In this document: positions 1 to 8,828 of the stretch, in pieces
How the letters are laid out: every line of letters begins with the position of its first letter
Numbering within the stretch: position 1 is the stretch's first letter
NCBI GenBank assembly: GCA_017649855.1
Contig: JAGCGA010000010.1
Coordinates: forward strand, 1-54,296
Source: Bacteroidales bacterium
GTDB lineage: Bacteria > Bacteroidota > Bacteroidia > Bacteroidales > WCHB1-69
Direction of reading: 5' to 3'
DNA: 54,296 bases
Translations under genes and position numbers: made by a program
Notes under the pieces: generated by a model
Databases searched by the model: none
What the model saw: the letters and a program-made list of their open reading frames with translations, nothing else
Told to the model about the DNA's origin: nothing

Positions 1-264
1 CGTGGTGTAGTGGTCATTGGTGATAGCCTTGCCAGCCACAATCTCTACCATGCCGTCGCCATCGATATCTCCCACTAAAGGCACGTAGTAGCAATGGATG
101 TCGTTGACAAAGTGCAGGACCTGGGCGTCCCAAGGCTGCTGTACGGCATCGGTGGAGCAATCGGCAGGAACAATGTTGTCGGGATATTGAACCTGCGCAC
201 CTACCCATGTCTGGAGAAAAAACAGAATAAGTGCAATGAATAATATGTGAGATGAATGTCTCAT
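1..264 (-). CDS. FG-GAP repeat surface protein, N-terminal part only
   Basis: An open frame runs from an ATG at 264 to the window edge (88 codons, no stop). It starts with a signal peptide (charged start, hydrophobic LFIALILFFL, Ala-Gln cleavage site near residue 24). This is followed by PDNIVPADC and a calcium-loop type repeat, GDIDGDGMVEIVAGK, typical of FG-GAP/VCBS propeller blades. The next gene upstream (338-2560) has the same order: signal peptide, then PDNIMEADC, then GDIDNDGQSEIV. The two are therefore tandem paralogues, and this one probably also ends in a T9SS sorting domain beyond the window (inference). It has its own -7 box at 277-284. Confidence 0.8.
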   Translation of the reverse strand, partial: MRHSSHILFIALILFFLQTWVGAQVQYPDNIVPADCSTDAVQQPWDAQVLHFVNDIHCYYVPLVGDIDGDGMVEIVAGKAITNDHYTT

Positions 265-276
265 AATTGTCGGATG

Positions 277-284
277 CAAAGATA
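277..284 (-). promoter_or_regulatory. -7 promoter box for the FG-GAP gene at 1-264
   Basis: The minus strand reads TATCTTTG, matching the Bacteroidota -7 consensus TAnnTTTG. It lies 12 bases before the ATG at 264, so the leader is only a few bases long. Confidence 0.6.
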
Positions 285-337
285 AACTTTTTTCTGCACA
301 TCCTCCAATTTTTGTCATTAAATGATAAACAATCCAC

Positions 338-2560
338 TCACCGTACCACCGTCACGCTGGTGCTCAAGCTCTTTTTTTTCTTGCTGTTCAGCATACATTG
401 GTACTCGATGGCGCAGTAGTAGACCCCGTCGGGGAGGTCGGCCGCATCCCACGATAGATTGTCATTGCCCTCTTGCCGGTAAACCCGCTTGCCCCAGCGG
501 TTGTAGATCTCTATCGTCATGCTGAGGAAATCCCCTTCCAACTGCGGTTCCAAAGCATCATTGATACCGTCGCCGTTGGGGGTGATGACGTTGGACACCA
601 TAACCTTGCAAGGGCGCCCGTCAAAATAACAGGCGTTGTCGGTGGTGTCGCACTCGGCCTGCAATCCGCCATACTGTGCTGGACCGTGGCCGTCATCATT
701 CACCATGATGTGGAGTGGAAAAAGATTCTCGTAGTCGTTCAGGACCGATAGGTCGAACGTCAAGTTGAAAGACTCGCATTCGCCCACTTGGAGGCTTTGT
801 GCAAGGTGCTCGGTCTGCACCACCTCTCCCGTATTGGTGTACAACGAGATGGCTATCGGAGCATAGAAGTCGAGGTCGCCATGGTTGCAGATGCTCAATT
901 CTATGCGCGCTTCGTCTCCTGCTAGGGTCACTTCAGGCTCGGGGGTGATGGCCAAATTGGTGGCCGTTATGAAGGGCCTGCCATACTGGTCCAAAGTGGT
1001 GGCCTGTTGCAGAAAGTTGTTGAAGGGCCGGCGCACCACACCTTCGGGATCGGTGAAGATGGTGGCTGGATGGAAGTTGTGCGCGGGTATGGTCAAGTCG
1101 TCATGAACGTTGACTATGTTGTAAGCATGCTGGTTCCAGACATGCCGGGCGGGGGCCCAATGGACATCTGGAGGACTCTTGAAGACCACGATCTTGGCAT
1201 GGTTGTCGGCCGTGCAGGAGGATACCACGATCTCTGCCTCCCCGTCTTTGTCCAGATCCACAATGACAGCACACTCTACGGCAGTGGGCGCTGGACAGGC
1301 AATCGTGGCCTTGTTCTCGCCCGTGATGCCGTCCATGATGCGCAAGTCCGTCTGGTCACGATAAACAATCTCCATCAACCCGTCTTGGTTGAAGTCGAAG
1401 GCAGTCATGGTGGTGGCGCCTGAGTTGTCGCTGCTGCTCTTCAGCCATAACAGCTGCAGACTTTGGGTGGTAGGAACAAATTGGTAGGCGGCAACCTTGG
1501 TGGCGTAGGTGAAAAGGATCTCCGGATAACCGTTATTGTCCACATCCGTGATCAAGGCGCGGGAACCGGCGACCGGGGAATTGTAGAGAGTACTGGCTAG
1601 TAACGCAGGACTGCTGCCGGCACCAGTATAAGGTTTCCAAACGTACATCAGGCTGTCCTGCACTACTACCACGTCCAAATAGCCGTCCAGATCAATGTCC
1701 GCTACGGAGGTCAGCCCGTCACCAATACCATCGTTTGTGATAGTTTTCCATAAGGTGGCATTGTTCCCCGCAGTCCCATTGCTATTGGTGATGTCCAGCT
1801 TATAGACCTTGTTGCCTCCGGCCAGTTCCAATATGCCGTCATTGTCGAAGTCGGCAAATACAGGCATGATAGCGTTGCTCCAGTAATCCGCAAAAAGACA
1901 GGAATAGCCGATAAGTTCAGGCAATACCAGCAGCTCTACACCTGTCACAGCATTGAAAATCTTGTAGTTAGACCAAACCTCTGGGATATGGTCGCAGTTC
2001 ACGTCATCTATGATTAAAATGGGATCCTCGATTGTGTAATGGTTGACATTGATTTCGGAGCAGGTAGAAGTCCATAGCAAGGTCCCATCGGGATGATAGC
2101 AGCGAAGGTATCCGCTGTCAACGTTTTGGACAATGATTTCGGCGATCCCGTCCCTGTCCACATCGGCGATGGCCATAGGATATCCCGCTTTAACGTACAT
2201 TTGTGGGATGCTGAAAGAGTGCTTGAGTTGGAGGTTTTGCCCATATATAACGATGGAAGTGGACTTGAAAGAGGCATTGTAGTATCCAGCTGTGACAATC
2301 TCGGACTGTCCGTCGTTGTCGATGTCGCCGATGAAGGGTTGTGCATACATATGCGACAGGGGTTGGCTGCTGGCACTTTGGGCGATACCCCAGTTCAAGT
2401 CTGTTCCGGTCGTGAAGCAATCGGCCTCCATAATGTTGTCGGGCAAGGAGGGGGTAGTGTCCGGTGGGCACTGGGCATCCAAGCCTATGCTGAAGAGACA
2501 TAAGAGCAGGACAATGTAGGCCCTCCTGCGTTTTATAATATGTGTGAAGCCAGAAAACAT
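338..2560 (-). CDS. Secreted FG-GAP (VCBS) propeller protein with T9SS type B C-terminal domain
   Basis: A predicted cell-surface or extracellular protein of 740 residues. A signal peptide (KRRRAYIVLLLCLFSIGLDAQ) is followed by about eight Asp-rich FG-GAP/VCBS loops (DIDNDGQSEIV, DVDRDGIAEIIV, DFDNDGILELAG, DIDLDGYLDVVV, DVDNNGYPEILF, DFNQDGLMEIVY, DLDKDGEAEIVV and a degenerate DVNCDHIPEVW). Such repeats fold as a beta-propeller that binds Ca2+. The last ~90 residues (ITPNGDGINDAL...IEIYNRWGKRVY...LPDGVYYCAIEY) match the gliding-motility CHU_C / T9SS type B sorting domain. I chose ATG 2560: the longer frame begins at a TTG at 2587 that lies inside the -7 box and so cannot be translated. The ligand or role is unknown. 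Confidence 0.88.
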   Translation of the reverse strand: MFSGFTHIIKRRRAYIVLLLCLFSIGLDAQCPPDTTPSLPDNIMEADCFTTGTDLNWGIAQSASSQPLSHMYAQPFIGDIDNDGQSEIVTAGYYNASFKSTSIVIYGQNLQLKHSFSIPQMYVKAGYPMAIADVDRDGIAEIIVQNVDSGYLRCYHPDGTLLWTSTCSEINVNHYTIEDPILIIDDVNCDHIPEVWSNYKIFNAVTGVELLVLPELIGYSCLFADYWSNAIMPVFADFDNDGILELAGGNKVYKLDITNSNGTAGNNATLWKTITNDGIGDGLTSVADIDLDGYLDVVVVQDSLMYVWKPYTGAGSSPALLASTLYNSPVAGSRALITDVDNNGYPEILFTYATKVAAYQFVPTTQSLQLLWLKSSSDNSGATTMTAFDFNQDGLMEIVYRDQTDLRIMDGITGENKATIACPAPTAVECAVIVDLDKDGEAEIVVSSCTADNHAKIVVFKSPPDVHWAPARHVWNQHAYNIVNVHDDLTIPAHNFHPATIFTDPEGVVRRPFNNFLQQATTLDQYGRPFITATNLAITPEPEVTLAGDEARIELSICNHGDLDFYAPIAISLYTNTGEVVQTEHLAQSLQVGECESFNLTFDLSVLNDYENLFPLHIMVNDDGHGPAQYGGLQAECDTTDNACYFDGRPCKVMVSNVITPNGDGINDALEPQLEGDFLSMTIEIYNRWGKRVYRQEGNDNLSWDAADLPDGVYYCAIEYQCMLNSKKKKSLSTSVTVVR

Positions 2561-2584
2561 CAGGTCGTTTATCAATCCAATTGG

Positions 2585-2592
2585 CAAAGATA
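2585..2592 (-). promoter_or_regulatory. -7 promoter box for the FG-GAP gene at 338-2560
   Basis: The minus strand reads TATCTTTG. It decides the start codon of the downstream gene, because the upstream TTG candidate at 2587 is part of this box. Confidence 0.65.
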
Positions 2593-2614
2593 TAAAATAT
2601 GTATATCATCACTT

Positions 2615-2646
2615 AAAAAAAACGACTACAGGTTAGCTGTAATCGT
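2615..2646 (-). terminator. Rho-independent terminator of tRNA-Met
   Basis: On the minus strand, directly after tRNA-Met, a 10-bp stem (ACGATTACAG with CTGTAGTCGT, one G-U pair) closes a 5-base loop and is followed by a run of Ts. Confidence 0.75.
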
Positions 2647-2661
2647 CTTTTGGATTTCAAG

Positions 2662-2735
2662 TGGTCCCACAAGGGCTCGAACCTTGGACCCTCTGATTAT
2701 GAGTCAGATGCTCTAACCAACTGAGCTATGGGACC
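2662..2735 (-). tRNA. tRNA-Met (anticodon CAT)
   Basis: A 74-base cloverleaf. The acceptor stem is GGTCCCA with TGGGACC and discriminator A. The D arm has AGCTCAGTTGGTTAGAGC, and the anticodon stem TCTGA/TCAGA encloses CTCATAA. The T arm contains GGTTCGAGCC. CAT can mean elongator Met or, after lysidine modification, Ile2. The absence of the initiator-type unpaired first base rules out tRNA-fMet. CCA is not encoded. Confidence 0.92.
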
Positions 2736-2766
2736 TGCCTACAGGATAGGTCTTTCAATGAGGGCG

Positions 2767-2774
2767 CAAAAATA
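2767..2774 (-). promoter_or_regulatory. -7 promoter box for tRNA-Met
   Basis: The minus strand reads TATTTTTG, 31 bases before the tRNA 5' end. It gives a single-gene tRNA unit with its own terminator. Confidence 0.55.
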
Positions 2775-2795
2775 CACTTTTTTTATTACCCTCGC

Positions 2796-4655
2796 TTAAT
2801 TTTTCTTTTTGCGGACCGTCTTCAGAGGCTCGTTGCCGAAGGAATAGGTCACGCCAACCAAAGCATTTATGCCGAAATTGTTGAACGCATAGAAGTTGGT
2901 GGCATACTGGCAACCGATGTTGTTGATGTTGGCGAAGGCGGTGAACTGCGGGGTGATGATCCACTCAAATCCCAGGCCGAAGTTCAGGATAGGTTTCACT
3001 AGGCGCTCGCCGTTGTCGTTCTTCCGGAGGTCGTTGGCAGCCTCATAGGAGGAGATGTAGAGGTTCCCATAGTTGTCGTAGGAGGTCTGGGGTACCAAGG
3101 CCCATCTGCCAAAGCCTACCTTGGCGTTTACGTCGAAGATGAACTTGTTGTTGAGGATGTATCGGCCATCAAAGCCCAACTCCCAGGAGGGCTTGTACCA
3201 CGGATGTTCCAGTTGTTCCGACTTGAAATAGTAGCCCCAGTAGTTGGCATTGAGGTTCAGGTAGAGGTGGTTGATGGCCTCCCAGCTGATGTTGGCGCTC
3301 ACGTTCAGCACGTTGGCTTTGTCCACATAGACCACATCATATTGGTTTTTCAACAGACACAGGGTGTCCAGCACATAGAAGGGCATGTCTTGCACGAAGG
3401 AGTAGCGGGCAGCGATATGGTAGTTGAGCTTCTTGACGAGGTTGCCCTTTACGCCACCATAAACGCTGATTTGTGTCCGGGAGAAACGAAGACTGTCTAG
3501 CTGCGGCTTGACGTAGGGATTCTCGTAGAGCATGTCGCGCAAGGAGTTATACTTGGCTTGACCATCCACGCCGGCATACAGGCTTAGGATGTTGCGCACC
3601 AACCCCATCTGCAGTTCAGCAATAGGATATACCGGACATTTGGTGGTGTTGTTAGCGACCAGTACCGGCACGCCCACACCGACTTTGAGGTGGTATTCCT
3701 TGATGGTGAAATTCATGGTGGGCCGAAATTCGATCTTGAAACTGTGGTCGATATTCTTGGCCGGGATATTGTGGCCAACGCCAATCATGATGCTGTCATT
3801 CCAGTTGTTGAGGTAGTAGTCCACGTCGAAATCCAACTGGTAGTGCTGATATCCTGAGATCTTGATGAAGCGGGAATCATAGGCGAAGATGGAGCGCAGG
3901 CCAATCTGGTGTTCCATGTCTTTCCAATAGGTGTGCAGGAAGTCATAATGCAGACAGACATCCTCTTTGAACCGTTTGTCTTCGGTGGTGTAGTTGGAGC
4001 GGAATCCGATCTCACCCTTCACGTGATGGAAGCTGTTGCGGATACTGTCACGATACTCCTTTTGGTAGTAATAGTCTGGGAAGCCCCATTCGCGACTGAA
4101 GCCGTAGAGGTTGGCGAGTTCGTGGTTGTAACCTACGGAAGAGTAGAGGGTGTGGTTTCTGAAGAAGCGGTTGAGGAAGAGGTGCACCCGGGTGTCGCTC
4201 GTGGGTGCGTAGGCGAATTGCTTCTGAATTTTGCCGATAGGCTGAGCCCACGAAGAGAAGTGGTGGAAGTTGAGGCCGTAGGAGTATTTGATGTTGCGGG
4301 TGTTGTGCACCGACAGCTCCGCCAGCGGCGTGATGGGGTAGCCAAAGCCCAATTTCAGATAGTTGCGGTAAAAACGCTCCGGCACTTCGGGGTTGAACTT
4401 GCTGTACGACAGCTTGGCCGTAGTGAAGTTCAACTCAGGCTTCTGGGGACTGATTTCATAGGAGTAGGTGACGGTGTTCTGGATCGTGTCTGTGATGACA
4501 GCGTCACGGTTGATTTTCGTGCTCTTGGCCAGCTTCGGCACATAGTTGATGAGCAGCTTGGCAGAGTCAACCACTTGTGCAGAGGCGGTGGTCATGAAAA
4601 GAACGGCAAGAGCCGTAGCCATAATGTTTTTTATATTGAAATGTCTCATAATCAT
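2796..4655 (-). CDS. Outer-membrane beta-barrel protein, partner of the upstream TPR protein
   Basis: A 619-residue exported protein (start MIMRHF; ATG at 4649 is an equal alternative) with a signal peptide ending TTASAQ. The remainder has no recognisable plug or enzyme motif. It is made of alternating polar/aromatic strands with many Tyr, Phe and Asn residues, and ends in a barrel-like strand (NALVGVTYSFGNEPL) before a Lys-rich tail, which fits an outer-membrane barrel. It begins 12 bases after the TPR gene stop, so the two form an operon. A TPR protein followed by a barrel protein suggests a joint envelope role, but substrate and function are unknown to me. Confidence 0.75.
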   Translation of the reverse strand: MIMRHFNIKNIMATALAVLFMTTASAQVVDSAKLLINYVPKLAKSTKINRDAVITDTIQNTVTYSYEISPQKPELNFTTAKLSYSKFNPEVPERFYRNYLKLGFGYPITPLAELSVHNTRNIKYSYGLNFHHFSSWAQPIGKIQKQFAYAPTSDTRVHLFLNRFFRNHTLYSSVGYNHELANLYGFSREWGFPDYYYQKEYRDSIRNSFHHVKGEIGFRSNYTTEDKRFKEDVCLHYDFLHTYWKDMEHQIGLRSIFAYDSRFIKISGYQHYQLDFDVDYYLNNWNDSIMIGVGHNIPAKNIDHSFKIEFRPTMNFTIKEYHLKVGVGVPVLVANNTTKCPVYPIAELQMGLVRNILSLYAGVDGQAKYNSLRDMLYENPYVKPQLDSLRFSRTQISVYGGVKGNLVKKLNYHIAARYSFVQDMPFYVLDTLCLLKNQYDVVYVDKANVLNVSANISWEAINHLYLNLNANYWGYYFKSEQLEHPWYKPSWELGFDGRYILNNKFIFDVNAKVGFGRWALVPQTSYDNYGNLYISSYEAANDLRKNDNGERLVKPILNFGLGFEWIITPQFTAFANINNIGCQYATNFYAFNNFGINALVGVTYSFGNEPLKTVRKKKN

Positions 4656-4667
4656 GATGCTGAAAGA

Positions 4668-7600
4668 TTAGTGGTTTGATGGGTTGGCCGCCTCGATGGC
4701 ATCTACTTCCGCGATGCGTTGTCTTGCGAGTTCTACAAGATCCGCGCCTTCGTAGTTGTCCACGATGCTCTGGTAGGTGTGTCGTGCCTGGAAGGTGTTG
4801 CCCTTGGCCAGGTAGAGGTCTCCATAGAGGATGAAGGTCTTGGCATACCAGTATTCAGAGGAGTAGTCTTTGCTCAGGATGTCCTGGATCTGTTTCTCGC
4901 AGGCGGTCAAGTCTTTGTCTTGGTTCAGGGCGATCTCTGCAAGATGGTAGGCGGCTTCGGCGCAGAGGTCATTGCTGCCGCGTTTCTCCAGTTGGCTGTA
5001 GTAAGTCTTGGCCTTTGCGTAGTCTTGCTGGTTCATGGCGGAGTTGCCGGCGATGAGCAGCGCCTCATTCAGGAGGTCGTTGGCATTGGATTGGATGATG
5101 TATTCGGAAGCCTTGAGCGCCTTGGCATAGTCTTGCATGAAGTAGGCACTGCGCATGGCGCCATTGTTGGCGTAGATGAGTTCGTCCACGTCGATGGTGC
5201 TCTCCGCCAGCTTGTTGAAGTAGGTCAACGCCTTGGTGTACTGCTTGTCGTTGTAGAGGATGGAAGCAGCCTTGTGCAGGGCGGTGACGTTATATTCGGT
5301 CTTGTACTTCTTGATGATCTGCTCGTAGTCGGTCAGGGCATCTTGATACGATCTTTGGCCATATTCGCATTCAGCCTTGTAGAACAAAGCCTTGGCAGCG
5401 AAGGAGCCGCTGGGGAACTGGCGGAGGTAGTCGGCACAAGCCTTGATGGAGGCTTCGCAGTCGCCCCGCTGGTACTTGGCTTCGGCGGCCTTGAAGGCGA
5501 TGGAGTCCTGACGGTCGGCGGAGATGTTCATGTTCTTGCTCCGCACGTAGTCGAAGAATTCGCTGGTGTTGCCCTCCTCGGTGTAGATGTTCTCCAGGTT
5601 GGTCATGGCATCCTTGGCCTCGCGGGAGCCCGGGTAGGTCTCCACTACATACTTGTAGGTGGAGATGGCCAGGTCGGTGTTGCCGTTGTTGAGGTAAGCT
5701 TGTGCCAAACGGGTGTGGGCTTGGCGGATATAGGTGCTCTTCGGATGCTGGCGGATGAACTCCTTGTAGGCCGCGATGGCACTCGGATAGTCGTTCTGCG
5801 TGTGGTAGGTCACCGCCAGATCGTAGTCGGCGTCATCCCGATAGCTGGTGTTGGGGTTGTTGGCAATGAGGCGCTCCAACGCCGCAATCTTCTTGGTGTT
5901 GTTCTTCTGGTATCCATAGCATTTCGATTGCTGATAGATGGCATAGTCGCAGTTGAACTCGTGCATCTGCTCGCAATCCTCGTAGTACTTGATGGCATTC
6001 TTGAGGTCTTGCTGCATGAAATAGCAGTCGCCCAGACGGGCCAGTGCATCCGCCTTGATCTTGTGGTCAGGGTCGTTCGACTTCTGGATGAAAGACCTGA
6101 ATGCGTTGGCAGCATCCTTGTAGCGCTTGATCTTCAGAGCGGCGTATCCCAAGGTGTAGAATGAGTTGTTGTAGTTCTCATTGTAGATGGCGCCATCCCG
6201 TTTCTGGTAAGACTGGATGGTGTAGTAGGCGTCTTGGTACTGCTCGTTGCGGTATTGGGCCTCGCCTTTCCAATAGGTGGCGTTCATGGTGAATTGAGGG
6301 TCGCGAGGAGCGGAGAGGGATTTGTCCAGGTATTTGATCGCCTCTTTGTTGTTGCCATTGTTGAGCAGCTCCAAGGCGCGGAAGTAGGTGCAGCGCTGGT
6401 ATGCTTGCAGGATGGAGGGCGTCTTGGTGCTCAGCTTCTCGATGGAGGTGATGGCCGCCTGGTAGTTCTTGGTGGACATGTACAACTTGGACAGGTAGGA
6501 AGAGGCCTCCTCGCTGCGCGCTGAGTGCGGGTAGGTGTTGATGTACTCCTGCAGGGCGTCGATGCCGTTGTTGAAAGGACTGGTCGAGGTCTGGCATTGC
6601 AGCTTGGCGTAGTTGTACAGGGCGTCCTCTTTGATGTCCGCATTGAAATCGTATTTGGCCGCTTCTTTGAAACTCTGGATGGCTAAGGCGTATTGGCCGG
6701 CTCTCCGGTAGCAGTCGCCGATCAGGTAGTAGGCGTTCTGCGTCATGGCATCCGGCGTCTTGGTGTCGATGGCCTTGGAGAAGTGGGTGATGGCCTTGTC
6801 GTATTGGGCCTCGCGGTAGTAGGAGAATCCCGCCGCAAAATGATCCTCCCGGCTCAGGTTGATCCGGTTGGCCTTTTCCAGCTCGTCAAATTCATCGACA
6901 GCCTTCTCGTAGTTGTTGAGCGTGTAGTTGGAGACCGCCACACAACGGAGGGTGTGCAGTTGGGTGGTGTCCCGATTGTCGGTGACCGCCGGGGCCACTT
7001 TCAACACTTTCTCATACTCGCCTTGTTTGAAATATATCTGAGTCAGATAGTTGGAGGCATCTTTGCGGTACTCGGGCTCGTCGCGCAACATGAGGAAATC
7101 CTCCAGCGCAGCCTCATATTGTCCATTCTGGTAGGCCAGCACCGCCGAGTAATAGATGGCTTTCTTCTTGTAGGGGCCGGCCTGCTCTCTTGCTTTCTTG
7201 AAATAGGATTTGGCCAGATCGTCCTCATTGACCATCAGATAGGAATAGCCCATCTTGAAGTTGTATTCGGCCATGTTCTCCGGCTGGATCTCTGTCTCCA
7301 TCAACTGCTCAAACTGGGTGATGACCTTCTTCCACTGCTTGCGGCTGAAATAGTATTTGCCCAAGTAGAAGTGAGCCTCCGGGACGTAGGAGTGCACCGG
7401 ATACTGGTCGATGAACCCTTGCAAGTAGTAGGCGGCATCCTGATTGTCTAGTTTGGCCGCACACACCCCCATGTAAAAAAGGGAGTTGGTCTTCAAGTCC
7501 TGCTGCTTGTCCTCTGTGTTCTCATACACGTACTTGAAGTACTGCTGGGCAGACCCGTACTTTTCTTTGTTGAACAGATCCATGGCAGTCTTGAATTCGT

Positions 7601-7700
7601 ATTGCGGGGATTTGTAGTTTTCGGTCCGCTGGGCGAAGCCCGAAGGAAGGCAGCAAAGCCAAACCATAACGGCCAACAGGTTGATTTTCAAAAACTTCAT
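4668..7700 (-). CDS. Large secreted tetratricopeptide-repeat (TPR) protein
   Basis: 1,010 residues. A signal peptide (LLAVMVWLCCLPSGFAQ) is followed by TPR helices almost to the end. Recurring A-x-Y-Y-x-G and Y-x-x-A-x-x-x-F/Y signatures include the repeats near AMDLFNKEKYGSAQQYFKYV, AEYNFKMGYSYL, ALYNYAKLQCQ, AYYLIGDCYRRAGQYALAI and ALFYKAECEYGQRSYQDAL. Several units resemble the YbgF/BamD type. TPR arrays are protein-binding scaffolds, so a periplasmic scaffold for the following barrel protein is the simplest reading (inference). It starts at ATG 7700, 39 bases after a -7 box, and is the first gene of the operon. Confidence 0.85.
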   Translation of the reverse strand: MKFLKINLLAVMVWLCCLPSGFAQRTENYKSPQYEFKTAMDLFNKEKYGSAQQYFKYVYENTEDKQQDLKTNSLFYMGVCAAKLDNQDAAYYLQGFIDQYPVHSYVPEAHFYLGKYYFSRKQWKKVITQFEQLMETEIQPENMAEYNFKMGYSYLMVNEDDLAKSYFKKAREQAGPYKKKAIYYSAVLAYQNGQYEAALEDFLMLRDEPEYRKDASNYLTQIYFKQGEYEKVLKVAPAVTDNRDTTQLHTLRCVAVSNYTLNNYEKAVDEFDELEKANRINLSREDHFAAGFSYYREAQYDKAITHFSKAIDTKTPDAMTQNAYYLIGDCYRRAGQYALAIQSFKEAAKYDFNADIKEDALYNYAKLQCQTSTSPFNNGIDALQEYINTYPHSARSEEASSYLSKLYMSTKNYQAAITSIEKLSTKTPSILQAYQRCTYFRALELLNNGNNKEAIKYLDKSLSAPRDPQFTMNATYWKGEAQYRNEQYQDAYYTIQSYQKRDGAIYNENYNNSFYTLGYAALKIKRYKDAANAFRSFIQKSNDPDHKIKADALARLGDCYFMQQDLKNAIKYYEDCEQMHEFNCDYAIYQQSKCYGYQKNNTKKIAALERLIANNPNTSYRDDADYDLAVTYHTQNDYPSAIAAYKEFIRQHPKSTYIRQAHTRLAQAYLNNGNTDLAISTYKYVVETYPGSREAKDAMTNLENIYTEEGNTSEFFDYVRSKNMNISADRQDSIAFKAAEAKYQRGDCEASIKACADYLRQFPSGSFAAKALFYKAECEYGQRSYQDALTDYEQIIKKYKTEYNVTALHKAASILYNDKQYTKALTYFNKLAESTIDVDELIYANNGAMRSAYFMQDYAKALKASEYIIQSNANDLLNEALLIAGNSAMNQQDYAKAKTYYSQLEKRGSNDLCAEAAYHLAEIALNQDKDLTACEKQIQDILSKDYSSEYWYAKTFILYGDLYLAKGNTFQARHTYQSIVDNYEGADLVELARQRIAEVDAIEAANPSNH

Positions 7701-7739
7701 ATCTTTCAGTTTATTTCAAAAAGCAGAATTAAAAACGGA

Positions 7740-7747
7740 CAAAAATA
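7740..7747 (-). promoter_or_regulatory. -7 promoter box for the TPR/barrel operon
   Basis: The minus strand reads TATTTTTG, 39 bases before the ATG at 7700. Confidence 0.6.
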
Positions 7748-7822
7748 GAAAATTAGTATATGCCTTTTTTTCACTTTGATTTTAATTGTAAACACGTTTT
7801 TTTTGATAACATCGTGAATCAA

Positions 7823-7857
7823 CAGCTAACAGCCAACAGCTAATAGCTAACAGCCAA
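7823..7857. repeat. Heptanucleotide tandem repeat, 5 units
   Basis: Five in-phase 7-bp units: CAGCTAA, CAGCCAA, CAGCTAA, TAGCTAA, CAGCCAA. It lies between the divergent TPR and rnfB promoters and belongs to the window-wide heptad family. Confidence 0.9.
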
Positions 7858-7903
7858 CCCCCATTTTTTTACGCTTCATGGTGTGATGTATAGATATATT
7901 TTG

Positions 7904-7911
7904 TATTTTTG
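7904..7911 (+). promoter_or_regulatory. -7 promoter box for rnfBC
   Basis: TATTTTTG, 26 bases before the rnfB ATG. Confidence 0.65.
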
Positions 7912-7937
7912 CGGTTGCTTAAAAAACAACTGAACAA

Positions 7938-8795
7938 ATGGCGACTTCTACTATCCTTTATGCAGCTTTGACCATCGGCTTGACGGGTCTGATAGCTGCG
8001 GTGATTTTGTATTTTGTGTCTAAGTTTTTCAAGGTGGAGGAGGATCCTCGCATTGACGAGGTGCAGGCTTGCCTCCCCGGCGCCAACTGCGGTGGTTGCG
8101 GCTTCGCCGGCTGCCGTGCCATGGCGGAGGCGATGGTGAATTCCCTCGACCTGAGCATTGCCTATTGTCCCGGCGGTGATTATGACAAGATCGGCGAGAT
8201 CCTAGGCATCAAGGCTGAGGCCCGCGACCCGCAGGTATGTGTGGTCCGTTGCAATGGCACCTGTGAGAACGCCCCTTCCAAGGTCTTTTACGACTCTGCC
8301 CTGACGTGCGCTTTCGCCAACAGCCTTTTCGCTGGCGAGAGCTCCTGCCCGTTTGGCTGTCTGGGTTGTGGCGACTGCGTGAAGGCATGCGCTTTCGATG
8401 CTATCCATATCAACCCGGAGACCCATCTGCCGGAGGTGAACGAGAACCTCTGTGTCGGCTGTAAGGCTTGCGCCAAGGCCTGTCCGCGCGGCGTGCTCGA
8501 GATCCGCGACAAGGGACGCAACAACCGTCGCGTCTTCGTGGCCTGCAATAACAAGGAGAAGGGCGCGGTGGCCCGCAAGAACTGCACGGCTGCCTGTATC
8601 GGCTGTGGCAAGTGCGCCAAGGTGTGCCCCTTCGAGGCTATCACCGTGACCGACAACCTCGCCTATATCGACTATACCAAGTGCAAGGCCTGTCGCAAGT
8701 GCGTGGCCGAGTGCCCCACCGGCGCTATCCATGCCGTCAACTTCCCCGAGAAGAAAGAGCCTGTGGCAGTGGCTGAACCCGCAGCTGAAGCATAA
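7938..8795 (+). CDS. rnfB: Electron transport complex subunit RnfB (multi-cluster ferredoxin)
   Basis: A 285-residue Rnf subunit that passes electrons between ferredoxin and the membrane part of the ion-pumping ferredoxin:NAD+ oxidoreductase. An N-terminal membrane anchor (residues ~5-28) is followed by the Fe-S domain signature CLPGANCGGCGFAGC. Four [4Fe-4S] ferredoxin motifs follow: CLGCGDCVKAC, CVGCKACAKACP, CIGCGKCAKVCP and CKACRKCVAECP. The Ala/Glu-rich tail is a linker-like end. rnfC starts 33 bases downstream. The usual rnfD, G, E and A genes are missing from this locus. Confidence 0.95.
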   Translation: MATSTILYAALTIGLTGLIAAVILYFVSKFFKVEEDPRIDEVQACLPGANCGGCGFAGCRAMAEAMVNSLDLSIAYCPGGDYDKIGEILGIKAEARDPQVCVVRCNGTCENAPSKVFYDSALTCAFANSLFAGESSCPFGCLGCGDCVKACAFDAIHINPETHLPEVNENLCVGCKACAKACPRGVLEIRDKGRNNRRVFVACNNKEKGAVARKNCTAACIGCGKCAKVCPFEAITVTDNLAYIDYTKCKACRKCVAECPTGAIHAVNFPEKKEPVAVAEPAAEA

Positions 8796-8828
8796 CCATC
8801 AATCATCCATCCAAACATCACGGCGATT

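Noticed and set aside
2561..2587. Upstream TTG start for the FG-GAP gene
   Set aside because: The TTG is inside the -7 promoter box, so it would not be in the transcript.
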